A stretch of DNA of 64,000 nt from Pseudohoeflea sp964511625. GTDB lineage: Bacteria; Pseudomonadota; Alphaproteobacteria; Rhizobiales; Rhizobiaceae. The translations under genes and the position numbers were made by a program. The notes beneath the pieces are model-generated. The model was not told the DNA's origin, did no database searches, and saw nothing but the letters and a program-made list of their open reading frames with translations. Location: assembly GCA_964511625.1 (NCBI GenBank), contig CAZEJG010000005.1, positions 122,266-186,265 on the forward strand, in the 5' to 3' direction. Shown one piece after another: positions 51,000 to 59,655 of this stretch (positions are counted from its first letter, which is position 1; each line of letters starts with the position of its first letter).

Positions 51000-51260
51000 A
51001 TGAGTAATAACGGAAATGGTGAGGCCTACTGGAAGGCCAATGTGCGCCTGATGATCATTCTTCTGGTCATCTGGGCACTTGTGTCGTTCGGGTTCGGCAT
51101 TCTGCTGCGGCCGCTGGTGTCGGGCATTGCCATCGGCGGTACCGATCTCGGATTCTGGTTCGCCCAACAGGGCTCGATCCTCGTCTTCCTGGTTCTGATC
51201 TTCTTCTATGCGTTCCGCATGAACAAGATGGACCGGGAATACGGCGTCGATGAGGAATAG
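51000..51260 (+). CDS. DUF4212 small symporter subunit
   Basis: Two-helix membrane protein of 86 residues (YWKANVRLMIILLVIWALVS, GFWFAQQGSILVFLVLIFF). A conserved acidic-basic tail (AFRMNKMDREYGVD) follows. DUF4212 proteins sit directly before a sodium:solute symporter of the acetate/carboxylate type and are thought to be its small subunit, like the small subunit of other paired SSSF transporters. ATG 51000 has GAGGAG seven bases upstream. The gap to the symporter gene is 9 bp. Confidence 0.9.
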   Translation: MSNNGNGEAYWKANVRLMIILLVIWALVSFGFGILLRPLVSGIAIGGTDLGFWFAQQGSILVFLVLIFFYAFRMNKMDREYGVDEE

Positions 51261-51269
51261 GGGGGAGAG

Positions 51270-53048
51270 ATGGACCAATATACCCTTAATCTGCTGGTGA
51301 TCGGCGCGACCTTCGCGCTGTATGTCGGCATTGCGATCTGGGCCCGAGCGGGCACCACGAGCGAATTCTACGCCGCGGGTCGCGGCGTTCACCCGGTCAT
51401 GAACGGCATGGCCACCGGCGCCGACTGGATGTCGGCGGCGTCCTTCATCTCCATGGCGGGCATCATCGCCTTCGGCGGCTACGATGCCTCGGCCTACCTG
51501 ATGGGCTGGACCGGCGGCTACGTGCTGCTGGCCATGATGCTGGCACCTTACCTGCGCAAGTTCGGCAAGTTCACCGTTCCCGAGTTCATCGGCGACCGGT
51601 TCTACTCGTCGACCGCCCGCATGGTGGCCGTCGTCTGCCTCATCGTCGCCTCGGTCACCTACGTTATCGGCCAGATGACCGGTGTCGGCGTCGCCTTCGC
51701 CCGCTTCCTGGAAGTGGACGCGGCGACCGGCCTCTACATCGGTGCGGCGATCGTGTTCGTCTACGCCGTTCTCGGCGGCATGAAGGGCATCACCTACACC
51801 CAGGTGGCGCAGTATGTGGTTCTGATCTTCGCCTACACCATTCCGGCGATCTTCATCTCGCTGCAGCTGACCGGCAACCCGATCCCGCCGCTCGGCCTGT
51901 TCTCCGACCATGTCGGCAGCGGCCAGCCGATCCTCGCGACGCTGGAAGGCGTGCTGCGCGATCTCGGCTTCTCGACCTACACCGAGCGTCACGACACCAT
52001 GCTGAACATGTTCCTGTTCACCATGTCGCTGATGATCGGTACCGCCGGCCTGCCGCACGTGATCGTGCGCTTCTTCACGGTTCCGCGCGTGGCTGACGCC
52101 CGCTCGTCGGCCGGTTGGGCGCTGGTGTTCATCGCCATCCTCTATCTCACCGCTCCGGCCGTGGGTGCGATGGCACGCCTGAACATCATGACCACCATGT
52201 GGCCGAACGGCGTCCAGGGTGAAGCCATCGCGCAGGACGATCTGCCCGAATGGTTCGCCAACTGGCAGGTCACCGGTCTGCTTGCAGTCGAAGACAAGAA
52301 CGGGGATGGAAAGATCCAGTTCTACAACGACGCCGCACCGGCCGATTCCCCGGTGATGCAGACGGCTGCCGAACGCGGCTGGCAGGGCAACGAGCTGACC
52401 ACGTTCAACCGTGACATCCTCGTTCTCGCCAATCCCGAAATCGCCGATCTTCCGGGCTGGGTCATCGCACTCGTCGCAGCCGGCGGTCTCGCCGCCGCTC
52501 TGTCGACCGCTGCAGGCCTGCTGCTCGCCATCTCCTCTGCGATCAGTCACGACCTGATCAAGGGTGCGATCAACCCGAACATCTCCGAAGCGGGCGAGCT
52601 CATGGCTGCTCGCGTCGCGATGGCGGTGGCGATCGCGGTGGCGACCTACCTGGGTCTCAATCCTCCGGGATTTGCGGCACAGACGGTGGCTCTCGCCTTC
52701 GGTATTGCCGCGGCATCGATCTTCCCGGCGCTGATGATGGGCATCTTCTCGACGCGCATCAACAACAAGGGCGCCGTGGCGGGCATGCTGGCAGGTCTGC
52801 TGATCACCGTGATCTACATCTTCCTGCACAAGGGTTGGTTCTTCATTCCGGACACCAACTCCTTCTCGGACAGCGATCCGCTGCTGCTCTCGATCAAGTC
52901 GACCTCCTTCGGAGCCGTCGGTGCGGTCATCAACTTCGCGGTCGCCTACTTCGTGTCGAAGGCGACCGACGAACCGCCGCAGGAAATCAAGGATCTGGTC
53001 GAATCGGTCCGCATTCCGCGCGGCGCCGGGGCGGCTACCTCCCACTAA
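51270..53048 (+). CDS. Sodium:solute symporter (acetate/carboxylate permease type, ActP-like)
   Basis: SSSF transporter of 592 residues, about thirteen helices. The SSSF start DWMSAASFISMAGIIAFGG lies near residue 51. GITYTQVAQYVVLIFAYTIP near 172 and GLPHVIVRFFTVPRVADARS near 255 follow. A cytoplasmic loop carries DKNGDGKIQFYNDA, an EF-hand-like acidic stretch, around residue 340. AAALSTAAGLLLAISSAISH near 410 is the second signature. With the DUF4212 subunit before it and a DUF294 protein after it, it matches permeases under CrbSR/ErdR control. Acetate or short carboxylates are the best guess. The in-loop calcium-like site may be regulatory. Confidence 0.9.
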   Translation: MDQYTLNLLVIGATFALYVGIAIWARAGTTSEFYAAGRGVHPVMNGMATGADWMSAASFISMAGIIAFGGYDASAYLMGWTGGYVLLAMMLAPYLRKFGKFTVPEFIGDRFYSSTARMVAVVCLIVASVTYVIGQMTGVGVAFARFLEVDAATGLYIGAAIVFVYAVLGGMKGITYTQVAQYVVLIFAYTIPAIFISLQLTGNPIPPLGLFSDHVGSGQPILATLEGVLRDLGFSTYTERHDTMLNMFLFTMSLMIGTAGLPHVIVRFFTVPRVADARSSAGWALVFIAILYLTAPAVGAMARLNIMTTMWPNGVQGEAIAQDDLPEWFANWQVTGLLAVEDKNGDGKIQFYNDAAPADSPVMQTAAERGWQGNELTTFNRDILVLANPEIADLPGWVIALVAAGGLAAALSTAAGLLLAISSAISHDLIKGAINPNISEAGELMAARVAMAVAIAVATYLGLNPPGFAAQTVALAFGIAAASIFPALMMGIFSTRINNKGAVAGMLAGLLITVIYIFLHKGWFFIPDTNSFSDSDPLLLSIKSTSFGAVGAVINFAVAYFVSKATDEPPQEIKDLVESVRIPRGAGAATSH

Positions 53049-53093
53049 GTCCCCTGACCGGGACCACATGTGGGCTGAACCCGAAAAAGATGG

Positions 53094-53112
53094 ACCCCGG
53101 CCTTGCCGGGGT
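53094..53112 (+). terminator. Weak intercistronic hairpin after the symporter gene
   Basis: ACCCCGG (53094-53100) pairs with CCGGGGT (53106-53112) around CCTTG, followed by TCATTGTTTC. The T-run is poor, so it may only reduce read-through into the DUF294 gene or protect the symporter mRNA end. Confidence 0.4.
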
Positions 53113-53158
53113 TCATTGTTTCTGGAGAGGATGATGTCAGGGAAGAGGGGGTCGTTCG

Positions 53159-54988
53159 ATGCGTGAAGCATTTACCGGATTTGTCCGCCGGCTTCATCCT
53201 TTCGATGCGCTCGACGCTCAAACCATCGACGAGCTTTCCGAAGTCGTGACCCGGCGGGAAGTTGAAAAGGGTACGACACTGCTGGCTGCGGGCGAGCGGG
53301 TTGCGGATTTCACGCTGATTGTCGAAGGTACGATCGATCTCGTCTCCCGCGAGGGGACGCTGATCTCGCAGCTTCGCGACGGCGACTATTTCGGCGCGCT
53401 GGCGCTTCTGGGCGAAGGCCATGCCGTCCATTCCGTCGAGGCGGCGAGCGACGCCGTGCTCTATGACATTCCCGGCGAGACCTTCCGCGCCCTGGTGCGC
53501 GAACAGCCGGTTGTCGACGCCTATTTCAATCGCGCCGGCAAGCGCCGCGCGGCCGCGACCGCGGGTTCTCCGGCCGCCGAAGGCTGGCTTGCCCGCCCGC
53601 TCGGCGAACTCATGACCAAGCCGGCCTTTACCTGTCCGGCCGATACCATGCTGCGCGAGGCGGCGCGGCAGATGGACGAACGCGGCTATTCCTGCGTGCT
53701 CGCCGTCGACGCCTCCGGCGCGCTCGCCGGAATTCTGACCGCGCGGGATATGACCCGCTTCGTCGCCGACTGCCGTCCGGGCGATACGCCGGTCTCCGAG
53801 GTGATGACGGCTAATCCGTTCACCGCCTCGCCGGAACAGACCGGTTTCGACGCGGTGGTGGCGATGAGCGAGCGCGGCTTCGGTCATCTGCCCGTGGTCG
53901 CCGACGGCAAGCCGGTGGGCATTCTCACCCAGACCGATCTGGTGCGCCGCCACTCGGTTTCGGCTGTCTTCCTCATCCGCGACATCGCGGGGAAGACCGA
54001 CTATGCCGGTTTGGCGGAAGTCACCGCCGAGATCCCCACCCTGCTTGCCCACTTGGTGGGTTCTGGCGTTCCCGCCCACCAGATCGGTCGCATGATCACC
54101 TCGATCGCCGATGCGGTGACACGGCGGCTGATCGCGCTGGCGCAGGAGAAGCTGGGACCGGCGCCGGTACCCTGGCTCTGGCTTGCCTGCGGCAGCCAGG
54201 GACGGCGCGAACAGACGGGCGTTTCCGACCAGGACAATTGCCTGTTCCTCTCCGATGACTTCGACGAGGACAGGCATGGCGCCTATTTCACTGACTTCGC
54301 GAAATTTGTCTCCGACGGACTGCACGCGTCCGGCTATGTCTACTGCCCGGGCGACATGATGGCGACCAATCCGCGCTGGCGGCAACCGGTCTCGGTCTGG
54401 CGGGGCTATTTCGAGAAATGGATCCGTGTGCCTGAGCCGATGGCCCAGATGCTGGCGAGCGTCATGTTCGACCTGCGTCCCATCGACGGCGATTTCACGC
54501 TCCACGAGGGGTTGCAGGAACACACGCTTGCCATGGCGCGGCAGGATTCGATCTTCCAGTCCCACATGATCGGCAATTCGCTCAAGCACCAGCCGCCGCT
54601 CGGCCTGTTCCGCGGTTTTGCGCTGATTCGCGGCGGCGAGCACAAGAACACGATCGACATGAAGCATTCCGGAGTCGTACCTATCGTCGACCTCGGCCGT
54701 GTCTACGCGCTCAAGGGTGCGATCGAACCGGTCAACACGCGCGAAAGGCTGATCGAGGCGACCCGGCGCAACGTCCTGTCGGAGTCCGGTGGCGCCGACC
54801 TGCTCGACGCCTTCGATCTCATCTCCATGGTGCGCCTGCAGCATCAGGCAAGGCAGGTCCGCGAGGGTCTGAAGCCGGACAACTTCGTGCTCCCGTCTAG
54901 CCTCTCCGCGCTCGAACGCAATCACCTCCGCGACGCCTTCGCCGTCGTCAAGTCTCTGCAGTCCAGTCTCGGCTACGGCCGGACCTGA
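53159..54988 (+). CDS. cNMP-binding / CBS pair / DUF294 nucleotidyltransferase protein
   Basis: Soluble regulator of 609 residues. A cyclic-nucleotide-type beta-roll spans about 15-125 (LLAAGERVADFTLIVEGTID, DGDYFGALALLGEG). Two CBS motifs follow (about 148-265, MTKPAFTCPADTMLREAARQ and MTANPFTASPEQTGFDAVV). A DUF294 nucleotidyltransferase domain has GSQGRREQTGVSDQDN at 345-360, where G-S and D-x-D are the metal and NTP residues. DUF294_C ends the chain. Related proteins often neighbour acetate-type symporters, and GlnD-like uridylyltransfer or nucleotide second-messenger roles have been suggested but not shown. ATG 53159 follows GAGGGGG. It is 110 bp past the symporter gene. Confidence 0.87.
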   Translation: MREAFTGFVRRLHPFDALDAQTIDELSEVVTRREVEKGTTLLAAGERVADFTLIVEGTIDLVSREGTLISQLRDGDYFGALALLGEGHAVHSVEAASDAVLYDIPGETFRALVREQPVVDAYFNRAGKRRAAATAGSPAAEGWLARPLGELMTKPAFTCPADTMLREAARQMDERGYSCVLAVDASGALAGILTARDMTRFVADCRPGDTPVSEVMTANPFTASPEQTGFDAVVAMSERGFGHLPVVADGKPVGILTQTDLVRRHSVSAVFLIRDIAGKTDYAGLAEVTAEIPTLLAHLVGSGVPAHQIGRMITSIADAVTRRLIALAQEKLGPAPVPWLWLACGSQGRREQTGVSDQDNCLFLSDDFDEDRHGAYFTDFAKFVSDGLHASGYVYCPGDMMATNPRWRQPVSVWRGYFEKWIRVPEPMAQMLASVMFDLRPIDGDFTLHEGLQEHTLAMARQDSIFQSHMIGNSLKHQPPLGLFRGFALIRGGEHKNTIDMKHSGVVPIVDLGRVYALKGAIEPVNTRERLIEATRRNVLSESGGADLLDAFDLISMVRLQHQARQVREGLKPDNFVLPSSLSALERNHLRDAFAVVKSLQSSLGYGRT

Positions 54989-55020
54989 TCGCTGCGAAAG
55001 TCGCAAAACGGAAATTCGGA

Positions 55021-55560
55021 ATGGCCAATATCCTCAATCTTCTCGGTCCGATCCTCTTCGGCGTCGCCGTCGCCGGGATCCTGTTGTTCCTCAAGCGGGT
55101 GCTTCGCGTGCCGATGCCGGGCTGGGCCCTGCCGGCCGGCGTCGCCATCGGCATTCTGGGGGCGCATCTCTACAACGAATATACCTGGTTCGACCGCTTC
55201 AAGACGGAACTGCCGGAGGGCGTGCAAGTGATCCGCACCGGAACCTCCAGCAGTTTCCTCGAGCCGTGGACCTACATCGTGCCCAAGGTCACCCGTTTTG
55301 CAGCGATCGACCGCAACTCCATCCGCACCAATCCGGCCCAGCCGGGCCTGCGGCTCGCACAGGTCTACCTGTTCCAGCGCTATACGCCGACGGCCAGCCT
55401 GCTTCAGGTGGCCGATTGCGAGAACAACCGCATCGCCGCACTGTCTGCCGACACCAGGTTCTCTGAAGACGGTCTGCCGGAAGATGCCACCTGGTCGGAC
55501 GTGGCGCCCGACGAACCTCTTTTCGCCGCCGTGTGCCGGGGGGGACAGCTGAACCCGTGA
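55021..55560 (+). CDS. Membrane-anchored protein of unknown function
   Basis: Protein of 179 residues. Two hydrophobic helices at the N terminus (ILNLLGPILFGVAVAGILLF and GWALPAGVAIGILGAHLY) flank a basic turn, then an exported domain runs from about 52 to the end. It has ELPEGVQVIRTGTSSSFLEP and AQVYLFQRYTPTASLLQVAD with two cysteines (LQVADCEN, AAVCRGG). No family was recognised. It starts 32 bp after the DUF294 gene. The order DUF294, membrane protein, receiver, exonuclease suggests one operon. Confidence 0.7.
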   Translation: MANILNLLGPILFGVAVAGILLFLKRVLRVPMPGWALPAGVAIGILGAHLYNEYTWFDRFKTELPEGVQVIRTGTSSSFLEPWTYIVPKVTRFAAIDRNSIRTNPAQPGLRLAQVYLFQRYTPTASLLQVADCENNRIAALSADTRFSEDGLPEDATWSDVAPDEPLFAAVCRGGQLNP

Positions 55561-55645
55561 GCGCGCGCGTGCTTTTTCTCGTTCTGAGGGGCTTCGTCCG
55601 CCGCTTTTCAGGAGACGGGCGGAGCAGCTACGGAAGGCAAAGGGC

Positions 55646-56014
55646 ATGAGCCGGGAGATCCTCATCGTGGTCGACGAAAAGGCGATGGCTGCTTGGCTGC
55701 CACGCCATTTCGAGGAGAGTGGCTGGACGGTCATCTGCGCGAACAGCGAGGCCGAGGCGATGGCCTGTCTCGATGATGGCGGCCGCCCGGCCGTCGCCAT
55801 CGTCGACGTTGTTCTGGGAGATGGCGACGGCTATGCGCTGATCCAGGACATCAGGAACCGGCTTCCCGACATCGTACTGATCTGTGCCTCGGCGCGGGCG
55901 GGAAGCGTGGCGCGTCTGAAGGCGCTTGCGGCCGGTGCCGATGCCTATATTGCCAAGCCCTTCGCGCTTGCCGACCTCGACCGCCTCGTCGCCGGGAAGG
56001 AGGCGGGCTCATGA
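55646..56014 (+). CDS. Stand-alone receiver protein with degenerate acidic pocket
   Basis: CheY-like protein of 122 residues. The phosphoacceptor aspartate is D54 (AIVDVVLGDGDGY), with S82 (LICASARAG) and K104 (AYIAKPFA) in place. The first acidic residue of the metal pocket is replaced: ILIVVDEKA has V9 where the usual DD pair starts. Phosphorylation may thus be weak or altered. It has no output domain. Its stop overlaps the start of the sensor-exonuclease (ATGA), so it is probably a partner of that protein. Confidence 0.82.
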   Translation: MSREILIVVDEKAMAAWLPRHFEESGWTVICANSEAEAMACLDDGGRPAVAIVDVVLGDGDGYALIQDIRNRLPDIVLICASARAGSVARLKALAAGADAYIAKPFALADLDRLVAGKEAGS

Positions 56015-58167
56015 GCGTCATCGACAGGATCGCCGCGCGTACCTCGCTGCGGCTCCGGGTCTTTCTCTTCTTCCTGCTGGCGGCGATCGCAACCGTCGCG
56101 CTTGTCGCCGGCGCGGGCTATGTCGCGCTGCGCGCGGTGGCGGCGGAGGATCACGTCTACGTCCTGCGCGCGGTGATCGTCTCCGGCTTCGGCATTCTCG
56201 CCATCCTCACCGCGATCTGGCTGCAGTTTGACACTCACGTCGCCCGTCCGCTCGAACGGCTCGGCCGCTACGCCCACGCCGCCGCCCACGCCGACGTGCT
56301 GTCTCACGAGGCGATGCCGGAAGCGCGCTATCTCGGCTATCTCGGTCCGGCGCTGGCCGATCTCTCCCGTGCGCTCGACAAGGCCCGCGGGGCGCGCGAC
56401 GAGGCGGTGCGCGAGGCGACCGCCCGCGCCGAGCGGCAAAAGGCGCGGCTCGAGACCATTCTCCACGATCTCTCAGACGGCATTCTCATCTGCAACAGGG
56501 ATCACGAGATCCTGCTCTACAACCCGGCGGCCGTCGAGATCCTCGCCGAGGTCGGCACGATCGGGCTGCGCCGGCCGGTCTTCGACGTGCTGGCGCCCGG
56601 GCCGGTGCGCCACAATCTCGCGCGGCTTGAAAAACGCTTTCGCGACGGCCGCCACACCACCCACGATCTGGGCCTGTCACAACCGTTCGCTGCGCTCTGC
56701 GCCGATGGCCGAACCACGGTCGAAGCCATGATGACGCTCACCCTGGTGCCCGGCAGCCCCGAGCCGCAAGGCTATGTGCTGACCTTCAGCGACGAAACGG
56801 AGATGCTGGCCGCCAGCGCCGAGGCCGAGCGCAAGGTGGTGGCACTCGCCGAACGCATCCGCGAGCACGCCGGGTCGCTGCATCTGATCGGCGAGATGCT
56901 GGCGGCGACCGGAAGTCTCGATGACCGTGCCCGTGCGCTCACCGGCTCCATCATGGACGAAATCGGCTGGCTTGCGCGGACCAGCGACGAACTCGACCGG
57001 TTGGCGATCGAGGAATTATCCCGCACATGGCCGATGGGTCCGGTGCTGGCGAGCACCCTGTTCGAACTCGTGCGCGACCGGCTGCGGCTCAAGACGACGC
57101 CCGCCACCCGCGCCGAGCCGCAGATCGCCGTTCTGTGCGACAGCGCAGCAATGGCAGCGCTCGTGGCGCGCCTGTGCGAATGGGCCGCCAAGCGCGGCGG
57201 CAGCGACATCGTGCTGAGCGCAGTGCCGGGAGAAGAGACCGGTTTTCTCGACATCGAGTGGATCGGCGAACCCGTCGCCATCCGCTCGATCGACCGCTGG
57301 CTGGGCTCGGCGCTCGATCACGATCTGGGTCCGGTGACGGCTGCCGACGTCCTTGCCCGTCACGCCTCCGACATCTGGTCAGACCGGCTGCCCGGCGAGA
57401 CCGGAGATACGGCCGCTCGCGCCCGCTTCCGCATCCCGCTGCAGATGCGCGACATGTCCCGCCTGCCGGTGATCACGCCGCGCCAGATCGAGCGCATGCC
57501 CGTCTATGATTTCGACATTTTCGACGAGAAGCCGCCGTCCGATCTCGTCGACCGGCCGCTTACCAGTCTCACCGTCGTTGTCTTCGATACCGAGACCACC
57601 GGTCTGGAACCCTCGCGCGGCGACCGCATGGTCTCGATCGCCGGCGTGCGCATCGTCAACGGCCGGCTACTCGACAACGAGATCTTCGACGAACTGGTCA
57701 ATCCGGGCCGCGCCATCCCGCGGCGCTCCACCGAGGTCCACGGCATCACCGACGCCATGGTGGCCGACGCCGAGCCGGCCGGCCCGGCGGTTCGCCGTTT
57801 CGCCCGCTTCGCGGAAAACGCCGTGCTGGTGGCCCACAATGCGCCCTTCGATATGCGTTTCCTGACCATGGCCGGAACAGAATCGGGCCAGGCCTTCCAC
57901 AACCCGGTTCTCGATACGGTGCTGCTCGCGGCCCACATCCACGGGACCGGCGACAGCCTGACCCTCGACCGTCTCGCCGAAATCTACCGGGTGGACCTCC
58001 CCGACGAGGTCCGCCACACCGCGCTCGGCGATTCGCTGGCAACGGCGAAAGTGTTCCTTGCCCTCCTCGGCCCGCTTGCCGCCGCCGGCGTCAACACCCT
58101 CGGCGACGCCATCCGCGTCTCGGAAACCCAGGCCGCGCTGAGGCGCAAGCAGGCGAGCTACGAGTGA
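56011..58167 (+). CDS. Membrane PAS/pseudo-histidine-kinase fused to a DEDDh 3'-5' exonuclease
   Basis: Protein of 718 residues with an unusual layout. Two membrane helices (about 16-40 and 52-72) surround a very short periplasmic loop. A HAMP-like or coiled-coil region follows (75-145). A PAS domain spans about 146-262 (LHDLSDGILICNRDHEILLY). Residues about 270-480 look like a histidine-kinase dimerisation/ATPase part without H, N or G boxes. A DnaQ-type exonuclease occupies 520-690 with all five catalytic residues: D526 and E528 (FDTETTGLE), D614 (HNAPFD), H669 and D674 (HTALGD). The exonuclease may act on DNA, RNA or short nucleotides. ATG 56011 overlaps the receiver gene. Homologues lie beside acetate-type symporters in other proteobacteria, but the role is unknown. 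Confidence 0.85.
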   Translation: MSVIDRIAARTSLRLRVFLFFLLAAIATVALVAGAGYVALRAVAAEDHVYVLRAVIVSGFGILAILTAIWLQFDTHVARPLERLGRYAHAAAHADVLSHEAMPEARYLGYLGPALADLSRALDKARGARDEAVREATARAERQKARLETILHDLSDGILICNRDHEILLYNPAAVEILAEVGTIGLRRPVFDVLAPGPVRHNLARLEKRFRDGRHTTHDLGLSQPFAALCADGRTTVEAMMTLTLVPGSPEPQGYVLTFSDETEMLAASAEAERKVVALAERIREHAGSLHLIGEMLAATGSLDDRARALTGSIMDEIGWLARTSDELDRLAIEELSRTWPMGPVLASTLFELVRDRLRLKTTPATRAEPQIAVLCDSAAMAALVARLCEWAAKRGGSDIVLSAVPGEETGFLDIEWIGEPVAIRSIDRWLGSALDHDLGPVTAADVLARHASDIWSDRLPGETGDTAARARFRIPLQMRDMSRLPVITPRQIERMPVYDFDIFDEKPPSDLVDRPLTSLTVVVFDTETTGLEPSRGDRMVSIAGVRIVNGRLLDNEIFDELVNPGRAIPRRSTEVHGITDAMVADAEPAGPAVRRFARFAENAVLVAHNAPFDMRFLTMAGTESGQAFHNPVLDTVLLAAHIHGTGDSLTLDRLAEIYRVDLPDEVRHTALGDSLATAKVFLALLGPLAAAGVNTLGDAIRVSETQAALRRKQASYE

Positions 58168-58220
58168 AGTCCGGCGGGCCCGGCGCTCTTCCGTTAGCAA
58201 CAACCGGATCGACGCCGGCC

Positions 58221-59102
58221 TCAGTACATGCAATCGTGGAGCACCTGCAGAGCGTCCATGCTTCCGAGTAGAGGGAAGGATTCGACGTGATCTTTGCCAT
58301 CGACCCTGTAGGCGTAGTGAACGACGTTCTTCGTTCCATGCAGGTCAGAATTGTTATCTGCAGTGGTCTCGAACTGCATGCGCCAGGCAAAACCATCCCC
58401 GTCTTCTTGCAGGACCATTCGCGTCGGATATCCGGTCGGGCGCGGACTGTCGTCGAACCAAATCGCCACATCGATCGGACCATCACTGGCTGCTGAACCG
58501 TAACCGGAAAACCCCGAGCCGAATGTGGTGCCGTCGAAGGTGTAATAGACACCCAGTTCGCTGCCGATTATCTTCAAGGCAGAGCAATAGTCATTTCGGT
58601 CAACGTTCGGTCCGGAGCTGTAGGCATACACATTCCATTGTCCGACCGTCGCCATCAGGCTTTTTTCCGGCTTGCCTCCCGATTGGGGCGGCAATGGCGG
58701 CGCAGCTTGTTTCTGTGACGTCCGTGTTCCTGCAGCCCATGCACAGATGCGCCCGTATTGGTTGCCCCAGCATGCGCCGTTCCGTGTGACCTCTCCCAGT
58801 TTCCAGGCGCCCGCTTCTCCGCGTCCGGTCTCGTTCTCGTAGAAGGCGACGCCACCATTGCCTTCGGAACTGACAAGCACGGAGGCATGAATGCCCTCGG
58901 CGCTCAGTTCAAACGAACCGGCGGAATCGGTCGTATTGAATTCGCACTGGCCGTCGAGAAGGACGGCGCCCTCGGACACGATTTCACAATCGGCGGTCGA
59001 GGCTGCGGCGTTGTCAGGGAGCACGAACAAAAAACTTGCCGAAAGCCCCCCGAAAAGGACCGCCAGGCGCAGTCGGTACGCCGCCGGCGATATGAGGCTC
59101 AT
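58221..59102 (-). CDS. Exported hypothetical protein, first of the lectin cluster by position
   Basis: Protein of 293 residues. A signal peptide is predicted (YRLRLAVLFGGLSASFLFVL then ASTADCE). The mature part has paired cysteines (CEIVSEGAVLLDGQCEF; NGACWGNQYGRICAWA) and a C-terminal half without recognised domain (NVYAYSSGPNVDRNDYCSAL). The first half, with LDGQC-EF and F-x-N-E, resembles small exported proteins of Rhizobiales with an SH3-like or lysozyme-inhibitor-like character, though this is weak. ATG 59102 overlaps the lectin stop (ATGA), so it is coupled to the ricin-type gene. It converges with the exonuclease gene. Confidence 0.75.
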   Translation of the reverse strand: MSLISPAAYRLRLAVLFGGLSASFLFVLPDNAAASTADCEIVSEGAVLLDGQCEFNTTDSAGSFELSAEGIHASVLVSSEGNGGVAFYENETGRGEAGAWKLGEVTRNGACWGNQYGRICAWAAGTRTSQKQAAPPLPPQSGGKPEKSLMATVGQWNVYAYSSGPNVDRNDYCSALKIIGSELGVYYTFDGTTFGSGFSGYGSAASDGPIDVAIWFDDSPRPTGYPTRMVLQEDGDGFAWRMQFETTADNNSDLHGTKNVVHYAYRVDGKDHVESFPLLGSMDALQVLHDCMY

Positions 59103-59620
59103 TGCACCGCCTTCCATGAAGGGTTGAGATACCAGAGCTGGCCCGAATAGTTTCCGCAGGGCGTCAGATGGGGCTGGTTGTTGTTCGCGCCGCTGTTGAA
59201 GATATCCAGACACATGCCGTCGCCGCGAAACGAGGTTGTCAGCTTGTAGGCCTGATCGCGGGGGTGCAACGCCCAGAGCTGGCCGGAATAATTGCCGCAG
59301 GGCGCAAGATGCACCTGGTTGTTCATCGCGCCGCCATTGAAGACGTCGAGACACATATTGGCGCCGCGGAACATGGTCGAGAGCTTCCAGTACCCGTTTC
59401 CGGCCGGACTAAACCGCCAATATTGGCCGGAAACATCCTGCGCGGGGGCGAGATGGGTCATGTTGTTCTTCGCGCCTCCGTTGTAGACGTCGAGGCGCAT
59501 GTCGCCGCCGCGAAACTCTGTCGACAGCGTGTAGTAGTGGCCGGTGTCAATGGACTGAGCGGCGCCATGGCCGCCGGCAGCCAGAAAAAATGCGAGTGCG
59601 GTAATGCCAGTCAACCTCAT
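59099..59620 (-). CDS. Secreted ricin-type beta-trefoil lectin
   Basis: Protein of 173 residues. A signal peptide (LTGITALAFFLAAGGHGAAQ) is followed by one beta-trefoil of three tandem repeats of about 47 residues. Each has a FRG-x-x-M-x-LDV/I core (STEFRGGDMRLDVYNGG, STMFRGANMCLDVFNGG, TSFRGDGMCLDIFNSG), then N-x-x-HL-P. The QxW motifs close the repeats at QYW 66-68, QLW 114-116 and QLW 161-163. Ricin-B folds bind galactose or other glycans. It probably acts outside the cell or in the periplasm. ATG 59620 with GGAG six bases upstream is chosen; 59623 is equally possible. Confidence 0.88.
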   Translation of the reverse strand: MRLTGITALAFFLAAGGHGAAQSIDTGHYYTLSTEFRGGDMRLDVYNGGAKNNMTHLAPAQDVSGQYWRFSPAGNGYWKLSTMFRGANMCLDVFNGGAMNNQVHLAPCGNYSGQLWALHPRDQAYKLTTSFRGDGMCLDIFNSGANNNQPHLTPCGNYSGQLWYLNPSWKAVQ

Positions 59621-59655
59621 CATATTCTCCAATATTCACGACCTGATTTCGGGCG

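Noticed and set aside
50706..53171. 821-codon minus-strand open frame opposite the symporter genes
   Set aside because: Shadow of the high-GC third-position bias of DUF4212 and the symporter. Its product is low-complexity with H, D, R and G and has no domain, signal peptide or start site.
53045..55006. 653-codon minus-strand open frame opposite the DUF294 gene
   Set aside because: Antisense shadow with no recognisable motif. The plus-strand protein has clear domains.
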